Assembly (NCBI GenBank): GCA_017502025.1
Contig: JAFVVS010000047.1
Location: 1 to 37,975 of the forward strand
Reading direction: 5' to 3'
Length of the DNA: 37,975 nucleotides
DNA from: Alistipes sp.
GTDB lineage: Bacteria; Bacteroidota; Bacteroidia; Bacteroidales; Rikenellaceae
Within the stretch, counting starts at the first letter, position 1; each line of letters opens with the position of its first letter. The notes under the pieces are model-generated. The model made no database searches, was not told the DNA's origin, and saw nothing but the letters and a program-made list of their open reading frames with translations. Shown here one piece after another: positions 14,820-21,971 of this stretch. Made by a program: the position numbers and the translations under genes.

Positions 14820-16280
14820 ATGAGGGGCTTTTACGAAAATATTGCAGAGCGTATCGCAAAGATACCTATGGCGATGGTGGTCGTACCATTTGCCGTGGGT
14901 ATCTTTTTTGCTGATGCGGTGCAGAGCCCGATATGGCTCTTATTTCTCGCCTGTGTAGTGTCGCTGATTGGCGTTATCACGCTCACAAAGTGGTGGCAGA
15001 ACTGCGCACTCTTTGCGATGATCTTTGCCGTGGGCGCACTCCTCCACTCCATCTCGTATCGAGGTGAGGTGGAGTACGGAAAACCTGTCGAGATGCTCCT
15101 CAAAGTCGAAACATCGTCTGCCGAGCGTGAGGGTTACACCTCTGCCGAGGCGACGATAGAGCATTGTGCCGATGCCTCGCTCAACACCCGCAAAGTGGTC
15201 GTTTGGGGCGACTCGCTCACCCACTTCCGAGCCGGCGACCGCCTTCGCCTGACCACCCCTATCCGCCCATTCCGAGCCGAGCGAGAGCAGTATGCCCGAC
15301 TGATGCACCACCGAGGCTTTGTGGGCTCGGTGTCTGTAAATCATCGTGCCACCTACGAATATATTCCTGCTGAAAAGCGGACTCTGCACGATTGGGCGGT
15401 CGAGCGACTGCGAGGGGCTATACCCGAGGGCGATGGTCGTGCCGTAGTCTTGGCGATGACCACAGGCGAGAGGGGCGAAATCCGCACAGAACTGCGTCAG
15501 CACTACTCGGCAAGTGGAGCGTCGCACCTCTTGGCAGTGTCGGGCTTGCATATCGGCATTGCCTTTATGCTCGTAAACATCCTACTCCTGCCGTTGGTGC
15601 TGTTGCGCTACGGCAATCTGCTGCGCTCGATTTTGGCAATAGCGTTGATTTGGCTCTATGTGTGGCTCTGCGGTATGTCGCCAAGTGCGGTGCGTGCCGC
15701 CATAATGTTCTCGTTACTGCAATTTTCGCTCTCGTCGTTGCGAGAGTATGCCAGCATAAACATCTTGGCAGGTACCGCCTTTGCAATGTTGGCTCTCGAT
15801 AGCCACCTTCTCTTCGATATCTCGTTCCAACTCTCGTTTATAGCCGTTGCAGGCATTGTTTTATGGGGTATGCAACTTTATTGCATAGCCTCCACCCGCT
15901 TCAAAATCGTCAATACAATCGTTGGAATTATGATTGTCGGCATCGCTTCGACCATAGCGACAATGCCGTTGGTGGCAAACACCTTCTCGACCATCTCGTT
16001 GGTCGGAATTTTGATAAACCCTGCCGTCATTCTTCTCGCCAACATTGTGGTTTTGTCGGGCATCGTGGCGTTGGCATTGCCATTTATGGGCGTGGTGGCG
16101 GAGGTGGCAGCCGAGTGGCAAAACCGAGTGGTCGAGTGGGCGGCATCGTTGCCATACGGACACTTCGACATCGCTATATCGGAGGGTGCGATGTGGGGCA
16201 TATACGCCATATTCGCCATCGTAACACTACTATTTTGGTTGCTACCAAAACGAGAAAAAGAGCAGAAAATTGAGGGATAA
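14820..16280 (+). CDS. comEC: ComEC/Rec2-family DNA uptake channel protein
   Basis: 486 residues of polytopic inner-membrane protein that in competent bacteria carries single-stranded DNA into the cytoplasm. The first hydrophobic helices at 15-60 are followed by a soluble OB-like region and the competence domain. The conserved SHLLAVSGLHIGIAF is near residues 231-245, and LCGMSPSAVRAAIMFSLL follows about 50 residues later. The C-terminal metallo-beta-lactamase domain of long ComEC proteins is absent, which is common in Bacteroidetes. ATG 14820 is chosen because the -7 box lies just upstream; the frame is open to 14757 but that part overlaps the lysozyme gene. The next gene starts 17 bp downstream with its own -7 box. 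Confidence 0.9.
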   Translation: MRGFYENIAERIAKIPMAMVVVPFAVGIFFADAVQSPIWLLFLACVVSLIGVITLTKWWQNCALFAMIFAVGALLHSISYRGEVEYGKPVEMLLKVETSSAEREGYTSAEATIEHCADASLNTRKVVVWGDSLTHFRAGDRLRLTTPIRPFRAEREQYARLMHHRGFVGSVSVNHRATYEYIPAEKRTLHDWAVERLRGAIPEGDGRAVVLAMTTGERGEIRTELRQHYSASGASHLLAVSGLHIGIAFMLVNILLLPLVLLRYGNLLRSILAIALIWLYVWLCGMSPSAVRAAIMFSLLQFSLSSLREYASINILAGTAFAMLALDSHLLFDISFQLSFIAVAGIVLWGMQLYCIASTRFKIVNTIVGIMIVGIASTIATMPLVANTFSTISLVGILINPAVILLANIVVLSGIVALALPFMGVVAEVAAEWQNRVVEWAASLPYGHFDIAISEGAMWGIYAIFAIVTLLFWLLPKREKEQKIEG

Positions 16281-16284
16281 TTAC

Positions 16285-16292
16285 TATCTTTG
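16285..16292 (+). promoter_or_regulatory. -7 promoter box of the methyltransferase gene
   Basis: TATCTTTG, 5 bp before the ATG at 16298. The -33 box is not clear (a TTG at 16270-16272 is too close). If used, it gives a leaderless message. Confidence 0.5.
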
Positions 16293-16297
16293 CCGTG

Positions 16298-17449
16298 ATG
16301 TTTACAAACGAGGAGTTTTCAATATTGTGTAGTGCGGATGTTACCGCCGCCATTCGGGAGAATATTGACCGCAAGCCGACCGATATCGCCCTCGATAGGC
16401 GCATACCTCACGCCTCGGTGGTTGCCACGCAGGTCAAGAATCTGCAAAAGTGTCGCACCAAACTTCCGTCGTACTTTGCCGTGCAGGCGATAGTGCCTAC
16501 ACTCGCCTACGAGCAGTCGTCGAGCGAGGAGTGTGCACTCCGCAAGCAACTCTCGGGCGAGAGCGTTTTGGATTTGACCTGCGGACTCGGTGTCGATGCC
16601 TATGCCCTATCCAAACGATTTAAGCGAGTTGTGACAATCGAGCGTAGTGAGATGGTTGCCGCAGTGGCACGAGAGAATTTCCGCCGACTCGGGGCCGAGA
16701 ATATCGAGGTCGTCTGCTCCTCGGCAGAGGAGTATCTTGCCAACTGCACCGACCACTTCGATTGGTGCTTCTCCGACCCCGACCGTCGTGGAGCAAAAGG
16801 CGAAAAGTTGGTGCGCTTGGAGGATTGTTCGCCCGATGTAGTGGCACTTATGCCGACTTTGCAAAGGGTTGCCGACCGCATCTGCATTAAGTGTTCGCCT
16901 TTGTTCGATGTCGACGAGGCATTTCGCCTCTTTGGTGACTGCTCGGTCGAGACGGTATCGCTCTCGGGCGAGGCGAAGGAGGTGAATATCTACATCGACG
17001 GCTCCTCTCCACGCCTTACTGCCGTAGCAATCGGCATTGGCGAGTTTTCGGCGAGTGTCGAGGAGCGCAATGCGGCAAGGTGGAGCGCAGAGCCGAACGA
17101 CCTCTCGCAATATCGCTATATCACCCTGCCCGATGTGGCGTTGCAGCACACCCGAATGGTGGCTGTGGCGTTCGAGGGCAAGTGCGATGTCTGGTCGAAT
17201 AATGGCATAGCACTATCGGTCGAAAAGCCAACGAATGTTTTGGGCAGAACATTCGAGGTGGAGGCAATATACGAGATTGACAGTGCGTTCAAGAAGATGA
17301 TGCGAGGTCGCAAGGCGGAGATTTATCGTCGTGACTTCCCGATGGCAAACTCCGAAATTTGCAAACGCTATCGCTGCTCGGAGGGTGGCTCCGAGAAGTG
17401 GTGCTTCACACGAATAGGCGAGAATTTTATCGCGATAAAATTTAATTGA
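16298..17449 (+). CDS. Class I SAM-dependent methyltransferase (PG_1098/THUMP-like family)
   Basis: 383 residues. The Rossmann methyltransferase core is seen at about 88-165: VLDLTCGLGVDAYALSKRF is the SAM-binding motif I, VVTIERSEM motif II, and WCFSDPDRRG motif IV, the active-site region. The protein corresponds to the Bacteroidetes family named after P. gingivalis PG_1098, with a ferredoxin-like domain and a THUMP-like C-terminal region, suggesting an RNA substrate. ATG 16298 is preferred to the in-frame GTG at 16295 because of the -7 box just upstream. Substrate is unknown. A 63-bp AT-rich gap of AATTGATAATTG repeats separates it from the next gene. Confidence 0.83.
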   Translation: MFTNEEFSILCSADVTAAIRENIDRKPTDIALDRRIPHASVVATQVKNLQKCRTKLPSYFAVQAIVPTLAYEQSSSEECALRKQLSGESVLDLTCGLGVDAYALSKRFKRVVTIERSEMVAAVARENFRRLGAENIEVVCSSAEEYLANCTDHFDWCFSDPDRRGAKGEKLVRLEDCSPDVVALMPTLQRVADRICIKCSPLFDVDEAFRLFGDCSVETVSLSGEAKEVNIYIDGSSPRLTAVAIGIGEFSASVEERNAARWSAEPNDLSQYRYITLPDVALQHTRMVAVAFEGKCDVWSNNGIALSVEKPTNVLGRTFEVEAIYEIDSAFKKMMRGRKAEIYRRDFPMANSEICKRYRCSEGGSEKWCFTRIGENFIAIKFN

Positions 17450-17512
17450 TAATTGACAATTGAAAATTGATAATTAAAGGTATTTTAATTCTTAATTTTT
17501 CATTTTGAATTT

Positions 17513-18289
17513 ATGAAAATAGTAATTGTTGGTAGCGGAAATGTGGCGGAGTCGTTGGCGCAAGCAGTTGCCGAGGCGGAGGGCTTGGAGTTGGTGCAGG
17601 TTTTTGCCCGCAACGAGGAGCGTGGTCGCAAGGTGGCGGAGTTGGCACACAGCGAGTGGAGCAACAGCGAGCTTGCCGAGGCAGATTTGTATCTCGTTTC
17701 GGTCAGCGATAACGCAGTAGAGGGGTGTGCAAAAAGTTTGCATATCCCCCAAAATGCCGTTATTGCCCATACCGCAGGGTGTTGTCCGATCGATGCACTT
17801 GCTCCGCACACTCATCGTGCGGTATTCTACCCATTCCAGACCTTTTCGGTGGGTCGCAAGGTCGATTTCACGAAGGGTTACATCTTTGTGGAGGGTGTAA
17901 CCGACCACGCCCTACGCACCGTAGAGGAGGCGGCTCACGCCCTTACCGCAAAGGTTTTGCCTGCCGACACTGCACGCCGAGCGGTGATACATCTCTCGGG
18001 AGTGTTTGCCTGCAACTTTGCAAATGCGATGTACGCCAATGCCGCCGAGGTATTGGCAAAGGAGGGGCTTCCGTTCGACATCGTTGCACCCGTAATCGAG
18101 GAGACTGCCAAGAAGGTTGTCGAGTTGCAAGACCCTGCGCAATCGCAGACAGGCCCTGCACGCCGAGGCGACACACAGACACTCGAACGCCACCGCAGGA
18201 TGTTGGCAGAGGAGCCCGAGAAGAGAGAAATATATGACAAAATAAGTGAAGATATATGGCACAGAACAAAAACTTCAAAGAGTTATTAG
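17513..18289 (+). CDS. Rossmann-fold DUF2520 oxidoreductase-like protein
   Basis: 258 residues. An N-terminal NAD(P)-binding fold starts at once with IVIVGSGNVAESLAQAV (GxGNxA at 7-12). The DUF2520 C-terminal helical domain has the characteristic HLSGVFACNFANAMYANAAE near 163-182 and GPARRGDTQTLERH near 217-230. The family resembles F420/NADP-dependent and ketopantoate-type reductases; no substrate has been fixed by the sequence. It overlaps the next gene, kdsC, by 34 bp, so they are co-translated. The pair is a common Bacteroidetes arrangement. Confidence 0.88.
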   Translation: MKIVIVGSGNVAESLAQAVAEAEGLELVQVFARNEERGRKVAELAHSEWSNSELAEADLYLVSVSDNAVEGCAKSLHIPQNAVIAHTAGCCPIDALAPHTHRAVFYPFQTFSVGRKVDFTKGYIFVEGVTDHALRTVEEAAHALTAKVLPADTARRAVIHLSGVFACNFANAMYANAAEVLAKEGLPFDIVAPVIEETAKKVVELQDPAQSQTGPARRGDTQTLERHRRMLAEEPEKREIYDKISEDIWHRTKTSKSY

Positions 18290-18816
18290 CCGATGTTGAG
18301 GCTATCGTCTTCGATGTCGATGGAGTGATGACCGACGGCGGAATTATGCCGTTGGCAGATGGCGATTTCATCCGCAAATACAACGCCAAGGATGGCTACG
18401 CCCTGGCATACGCCGCATCGCACGGCTTCAATATCGGAGTTATCTCGGGAGGCTTCGGCAAGGCGTTGGAGAGCCGTATGAGCCGACTCCACATCGAGCA
18501 CTACTACCTCGGTTGTATGGATAAGATTGCAGCTATCGACGACTTCATCGCAAAGACGGGTGTCAAGCGTGAGAATATAATCTATATGGGCGACGATATT
18601 CCCGATTTGGAGGTGTTGCGCTATGTGGGCATTCCGGTAGCCCCTGCCGATGCGTGCAGCGAGGTGTTGCAGACGGCGGTCTATATCTCGGAGCACAATG
18701 GCGGTGCAGGAGCTGTGCGTGATATCATCGAGCAGGTGTTGCGTGTGAAGGGTATGTGGGCGTTGGACTCGAAGGGTGTCATTGCCGACGATTCGAAGGA
18801 GGTTGCCTCACGATAG
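18256..18816 (+). CDS. kdsC: HAD-family phosphatase, KdsC-like (KDO-8-phosphate phosphatase)
   Basis: 186 residues. Removes phosphate from 3-deoxy-D-manno-octulosonate 8-phosphate in the making of the LPS inner core. HAD motif I is FDVDGVMTDGG at 16-26 (nucleophile and acid/base Asp), the threonine/serine motif II is GVISGG near 59-64, and motif IV is YMGDDIPDLEVL near 115-126. The short length without a cap domain is typical of tetrameric KdsC. A related function on another phosphosugar cannot be ruled out. It overlaps the DUF2520 gene upstream and is 2 bp from the CYTH gene downstream, forming one operon. Confidence 0.87.
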   Translation: MAQNKNFKELLADVEAIVFDVDGVMTDGGIMPLADGDFIRKYNAKDGYALAYAASHGFNIGVISGGFGKALESRMSRLHIEHYYLGCMDKIAAIDDFIAKTGVKRENIIYMGDDIPDLEVLRYVGIPVAPADACSEVLQTAVYISEHNGGAGAVRDIIEQVLRVKGMWALDSKGVIADDSKEVASR

Positions 18817-18818
18817 GT

Positions 18819-19286
18819 ATGCAGGAGATTGAGCGCAAATACCTGACGATTGACGAGTCGTGGCGTGAGGAGGTGAGCCATTCGATGCGCATTGCGCAGG
18901 GCTACCTCTGCTCTCGTCGTGTTACCGCTCGTGTGCGTGTGTGCGATAATAGAGGTATCCTGACCTTCAAGAGCAAGAGCCGAGATGGCGGTTTGAGTCG
19001 CTTTGAGTGGGAGCGCACCATTCCGCTTGGTGTGGCAGAGCGACTGCTCGCCCGTTGCTCGGGGGTGGTCGATAAGGTGCGCCATATTGTCGAGTATGAT
19101 GGTCACACCTTCGAGGTCGATGAGTTCCGAGGCGAGAACGAGGGGCTTGTGGTTGCCGAGGTGGAGCTCTCCGATTGCAACGAGAAGGTCGCCCTACCGC
19201 CCTGGATAGGCGACGAGGTCACGGGCATTCGGTGCTTCTACAACTCGTTCCTCGTGAAGATGCCGTTCAAGAGTTGGAAAAAGTAA
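18819..19286 (+). CDS. CYTH-domain protein (inorganic polyphosphate/triphosphate-binding family)
   Basis: 155 residues. The CYTH signature EIERKYL is at residues 3-9, followed by alternating basic and acidic beta strands: ARVRVCDNRGILTFKSKS and RFEWERTIPL, then VEYDGHTFEVDEFRGENEGL and VVAEVEL. These make the eight-stranded tunnel that binds triphosphates with metal ions. Short single-domain forms often act as inorganic triphosphatases; enzyme activity is not proven here. ATG 18819 is chosen, 2 bp after the kdsC stop; the frame is open upstream to 18756 but that part overlaps kdsC. A terminator follows at 19310. Confidence 0.88.
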   Translation: MQEIERKYLTIDESWREEVSHSMRIAQGYLCSRRVTARVRVCDNRGILTFKSKSRDGGLSRFEWERTIPLGVAERLLARCSGVVDKVRHIVEYDGHTFEVDEFRGENEGLVVAEVELSDCNEKVALPPWIGDEVTGIRCFYNSFLVKMPFKSWKK

Positions 19287-19309
19287 AATAAAATTAGATA
19301 AGACCTATG

Positions 19310-19339
19310 AGACCTATGAGTCTGATGGGTCTTTTTTTA
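19310..19339 (+). terminator. Rho-independent terminator after the CYTH gene
   Basis: AGACCTAT (19310-19317), seven-base loop, ATGGGTCT (19325-19332) with one T-G pair, then seven Ts. Confidence 0.75.
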
Positions 19340-19428
19340 TATCCCCATTAGCCACATTAGTCCCATTGGTCTTATTGGTCACATCTCTAAATTTTAATTT
19401 TGATTTTAAGCAGAATTGCCCACAACCT

Positions 19429-19557
19429 AAAAAATCAGAGATGATTGAGGGAATTTTTTGCCAAACAAAAAGCCCGATGCGCAGCATACTAAAGCGTATG
19501 TGAGCAATCGGGCTATTGAAGTTCTGGTGAAAAATTCACCAATCAGAATGATTTTTT
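19429..19557 (+). repeat. Long three-tier hairpin (family E, copy 2)
   Basis: Outer stem AAAAAATCA/TGATTTTTT, then TGATTG/CAATCA, then GAATTTTTT/AAAAATTC, then AGCCCGAT/ATCGGGCT around the core GCAG-CATAC-TAAAGC-GTATG-TGA. Small internal loops separate the tiers. Its right end includes the stop codon of the MFS transporter gene (19556-19558), so it probably terminates that minus-strand transcript and perhaps the opposite one. Confidence 0.75.
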
Positions 19558-20842
19558 ACTCGGTTGGGATGTCCTTGTTTACATTCTTCGAGCCGATGAG
19601 AGCATAGTAGAGGAGGAATACAAGACCTGCAACGATTACCCAGTAGCTTACGAGGTAGCTGCCTGTCCAGTCAACAACGGCATTCTGAACGAATGGGAGG
19701 ATACCACCACCGCAAACCATTGCCATAAAGATACCTGCGCCCTTCTCGGTGTACTTGCCAAGACCCTCAACTGCGAGGTTGAAGATACCGCCCCACATTA
19801 CAGATGTGCAGAGACCGCAAAGAACGAGCAATGCTGCATTTACAGGGACCTCTGCCAAACCGAAGCCTGCGGTGCCCTTGAATACAGGGAGGCTAACACC
19901 AACCTGTGGCAAGAACATAGCGCCCAAAACGAGTACCAAACCTACGCACGAAACTGCGGTAAGCATACTCTTTGCCGAAACCTTTGCACCGAGAGCAGCA
20001 CCCAAAAGACGACCTACGAGCATAAGCAACCAATAGGTAGCGGTAACTGTTCCTGCGATAGCCTCAGCGCCCGACTCAACATTCAAACCACCATTCTGCA
20101 ACCACTTCTGCAATACATTCGGAATACCTACCTCAACACCTACATAGATGAAGATAGCAACAGCACCGAGTACGAAGTGACGGAACGACATTGGGCCATA
20201 CTGCGACTTCTCCTCAACCTTTGCACCTACGGTTGGGTTCTCAGGAATCTTGGTGAGCAAGATTACAACGAATGCAACAGCGAAGATAGCCAACGCAATC
20301 CACATCAATGGGAATACATCGCTGATCTGAGCCTTTGCAATGCTTGGTACGAATACACCTGTGAGGAAGATTACGGCAGTACCCATCAACGAGTTGAACG
20401 AGCCACCTACCTGAACGAGCTGGTTACCACGGTTACCACCGCCTCCGAGCTTGTTCAACATTGGGTTAACCACGATGTTGAGCATACACATCGAGAAACC
20501 TGCTACGAAAGCACCCAAGAGATAGATGCCGAATGCGGTGTTGCCGGTCAACTTACCTGCAACAAACTGAATTGCAACGCCGATGAAACCAACTGCAACA
20601 GCGGTCAAAGCGGTGAACTTGTAACCCTTCTTCTGCAAGAGGTTACCGGCAGGAATACCCATTACGGCGTATGCAATAAAGTTGCACAACACACCGAGAG
20701 TACCCATCCAGTTAGCAACCTGGAACTGGTTTTTGAGGATATCGCCCATTGGCGATGCAAGGTTTGTGACGAACGAAATCATACCGAAGAGCAAGATGCA
20801 CACGATGATTGCCGGCACATTCGAGTTTTGTTTTTGTGTCAT
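19556..20842 (-). CDS. MFS sugar transporter (FHS/FucP-like family)
   Basis: 428 residues with about twelve hydrophobic segments from AIIVCILLFGMISFVTNLA near the N-terminus to AGLVFLLYYALIG at the end. The family pattern is clear: MGDILKNQFQV after TM1, GIPAGNLLQKKGYKFT between TM2 and TM3 (variant of the MFS loop), and MCMLNIVVNPMLNKLGG in the first half, all typical of fucose:H+ symporter-like sugar carriers of Bacteroidetes. The sugar cannot be predicted. It is 42 bp downstream of the polyprenyl synthase gene on the same strand. Its stop codon lies in a long hairpin. Codon choice is more biased than in neighbours, suggesting high expression. Confidence 0.85.
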   Translation of the reverse strand: MTQKQNSNVPAIIVCILLFGMISFVTNLASPMGDILKNQFQVANWMGTLGVLCNFIAYAVMGIPAGNLLQKKGYKFTALTAVAVGFIGVAIQFVAGKLTGNTAFGIYLLGAFVAGFSMCMLNIVVNPMLNKLGGGGNRGNQLVQVGGSFNSLMGTAVIFLTGVFVPSIAKAQISDVFPLMWIALAIFAVAFVVILLTKIPENPTVGAKVEEKSQYGPMSFRHFVLGAVAIFIYVGVEVGIPNVLQKWLQNGGLNVESGAEAIAGTVTATYWLLMLVGRLLGAALGAKVSAKSMLTAVSCVGLVLVLGAMFLPQVGVSLPVFKGTAGFGLAEVPVNAALLVLCGLCTSVMWGGIFNLAVEGLGKYTEKGAGIFMAMVCGGGILPFVQNAVVDWTGSYLVSYWVIVAGLVFLLYYALIGSKNVNKDIPTE

Positions 20843-20884
20843 AAAATTTTAGTTTTTATTGGTTAAAAAATAAAGTTTTCCGTT

Positions 20885-21874
20885 TTATCTATCACGCTCG
20901 ACCACATATTCGCACAACGCCAACAACGAGTTGCGATACTCCGTATCCTCGCAAACTGAGAGTGCCGACATCGCTCGTTGCAGGTAGGCCTGCAAGGTCT
21001 CTCGTGCAAGTTCCACGCCTTTATGCTCCTCGACCTTGCGCTGAATGAACGCCACCGACTCTTCGCTCTCGGCGCAGAGTGGCAGGTGGTGCATAATCTC
21101 CGCCTTCTCCTGCTCCGACACACGCTCCAACACCTCGATAAGCGGAAGGGTTATCTTGCGCTCACGCAGATCGTTGGCTGCCGGTTTGCCCGTATTATTA
21201 TTAGGTACAAAATCGAGAATATCGTCGACAATCTGGAAAGCCATACCGAGCATATTACCAAAGGTGCGCATTGCCGCAACCTTATCGGGCGAAGCTCCCA
21301 CCGACAACGCTCCCACCGAGCCACACACCGAGAAGAGGGATGCGGTCTTCTTGTAGATGATATCAAGGTAGTGTTCACGAGAGGTATCCAGCTTGGCTGC
21401 GTGGTCGCTCTGAACGAGCTCACCTTCGCAGAGGGTCGACATCGCACCGATAATATGGGCCAGAAGGTCGTACTGACCGCTCTGCAAACCGATATTCATA
21501 TTGCGTGCGAGGATATAGTCGCCGATAATCACGGCGTTGCGTGACTGCCAACGGGCATTTACCGAGGCCTTGCCACGACGGAGGTTGGACTCATCGATAA
21601 CATCGTCGTGGATAAGCGAAGCCACATGAATCATCTCGACCAGCATAGCCGCCAACATTGTGCGCTTGCCGAAGTTGCCCGTAGCCGAGGTGGCTCCTGC
21701 TGCAAGCATAACCACCACAGGGCGCAACCCCTTACCTCTCGACGAGAGGACATATTCGAGCATATCGCCGATAAGGGTACCCTGCTCCTCGCTGAAATTC
21801 TTGCGAACAAAGGCGTTGAACTCCTCGATTTGCGCCTCTATCGGACGACGAATTTGGTCAAGTGTAGTAGTCAT
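20885..21874 (-). CDS. ispB: Polyprenyl diphosphate synthase (octaprenyl-type)
   Basis: 329 residues, trans-isoprenyl diphosphate synthase that adds isopentenyl units to an allylic diphosphate; in this setting it likely makes the side chain for menaquinone. The first aspartate-rich motif is HDDVIDE near 80-86, with NLRRGKASVNARWQ after it. The second is QIVDDILDF near 214-222. Other landmarks are GKGLRPVVVMLA and the all-helical length. ATG 21874 is chosen over 21925 because the -7 box TATCTTTG lies at 21900-21893, between the two. The gene is divergent from the YfhO gene. Chain length is not determinable, so the symbol is by family only. Confidence 0.88.
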   Translation of the reverse strand: MTTTLDQIRRPIEAQIEEFNAFVRKNFSEEQGTLIGDMLEYVLSSRGKGLRPVVVMLAAGATSATGNFGKRTMLAAMLVEMIHVASLIHDDVIDESNLRRGKASVNARWQSRNAVIIGDYILARNMNIGLQSGQYDLLAHIIGAMSTLCEGELVQSDHAAKLDTSREHYLDIIYKKTASLFSVCGSVGALSVGASPDKVAAMRTFGNMLGMAFQIVDDILDFVPNNNTGKPAANDLRERKITLPLIEVLERVSEQEKAEIMHHLPLCAESEESVAFIQRKVEEHKGVELARETLQAYLQRAMSALSVCEDTEYRNSLLALCEYVVERDR

Positions 21875-21892
21875 AAAAGTCCTATATCCGAA

Positions 21893-21926
21893 CAAAGATA
21901 GTGATTTTTCGAGATAGTTGCCCAAA
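21893..21926 (-). promoter_or_regulatory. Promoter of the polyprenyl synthase gene
   Basis: On the minus strand TTTG at 21926-21923 and TATCTTTG at 21900-21893, spacer 22 bp. It gives a leader of about 13 nt before ATG 21874. It overlaps the divergent promoter of the YfhO gene. Confidence 0.6.
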
Positions 21927-21950
21927 AAATTGAAATTTTTTCTAACTTTG
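21918..21950 (+). promoter_or_regulatory. Promoter of the YfhO-family gene
   Basis: TTG at 21918-21920 and TAACTTTG at 21943-21950 with a 22-bp spacer, 21 bp before ATG 21972. Its -33 box lies within the divergent promoter, so the two promoters probably compete. Confidence 0.6.
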
Positions 21951-21971
21951 AGCGTTATTTAGTGTGCATAT

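Noticed and set aside
5640-14820. Attachment-site direct repeats around the cassette
   Set aside because: I compared the sequence around 5640-5760 with 14780-14830 by eye and found only shared promoter boxes, not a longer duplicated core. A computed search could still find an imperfect one.
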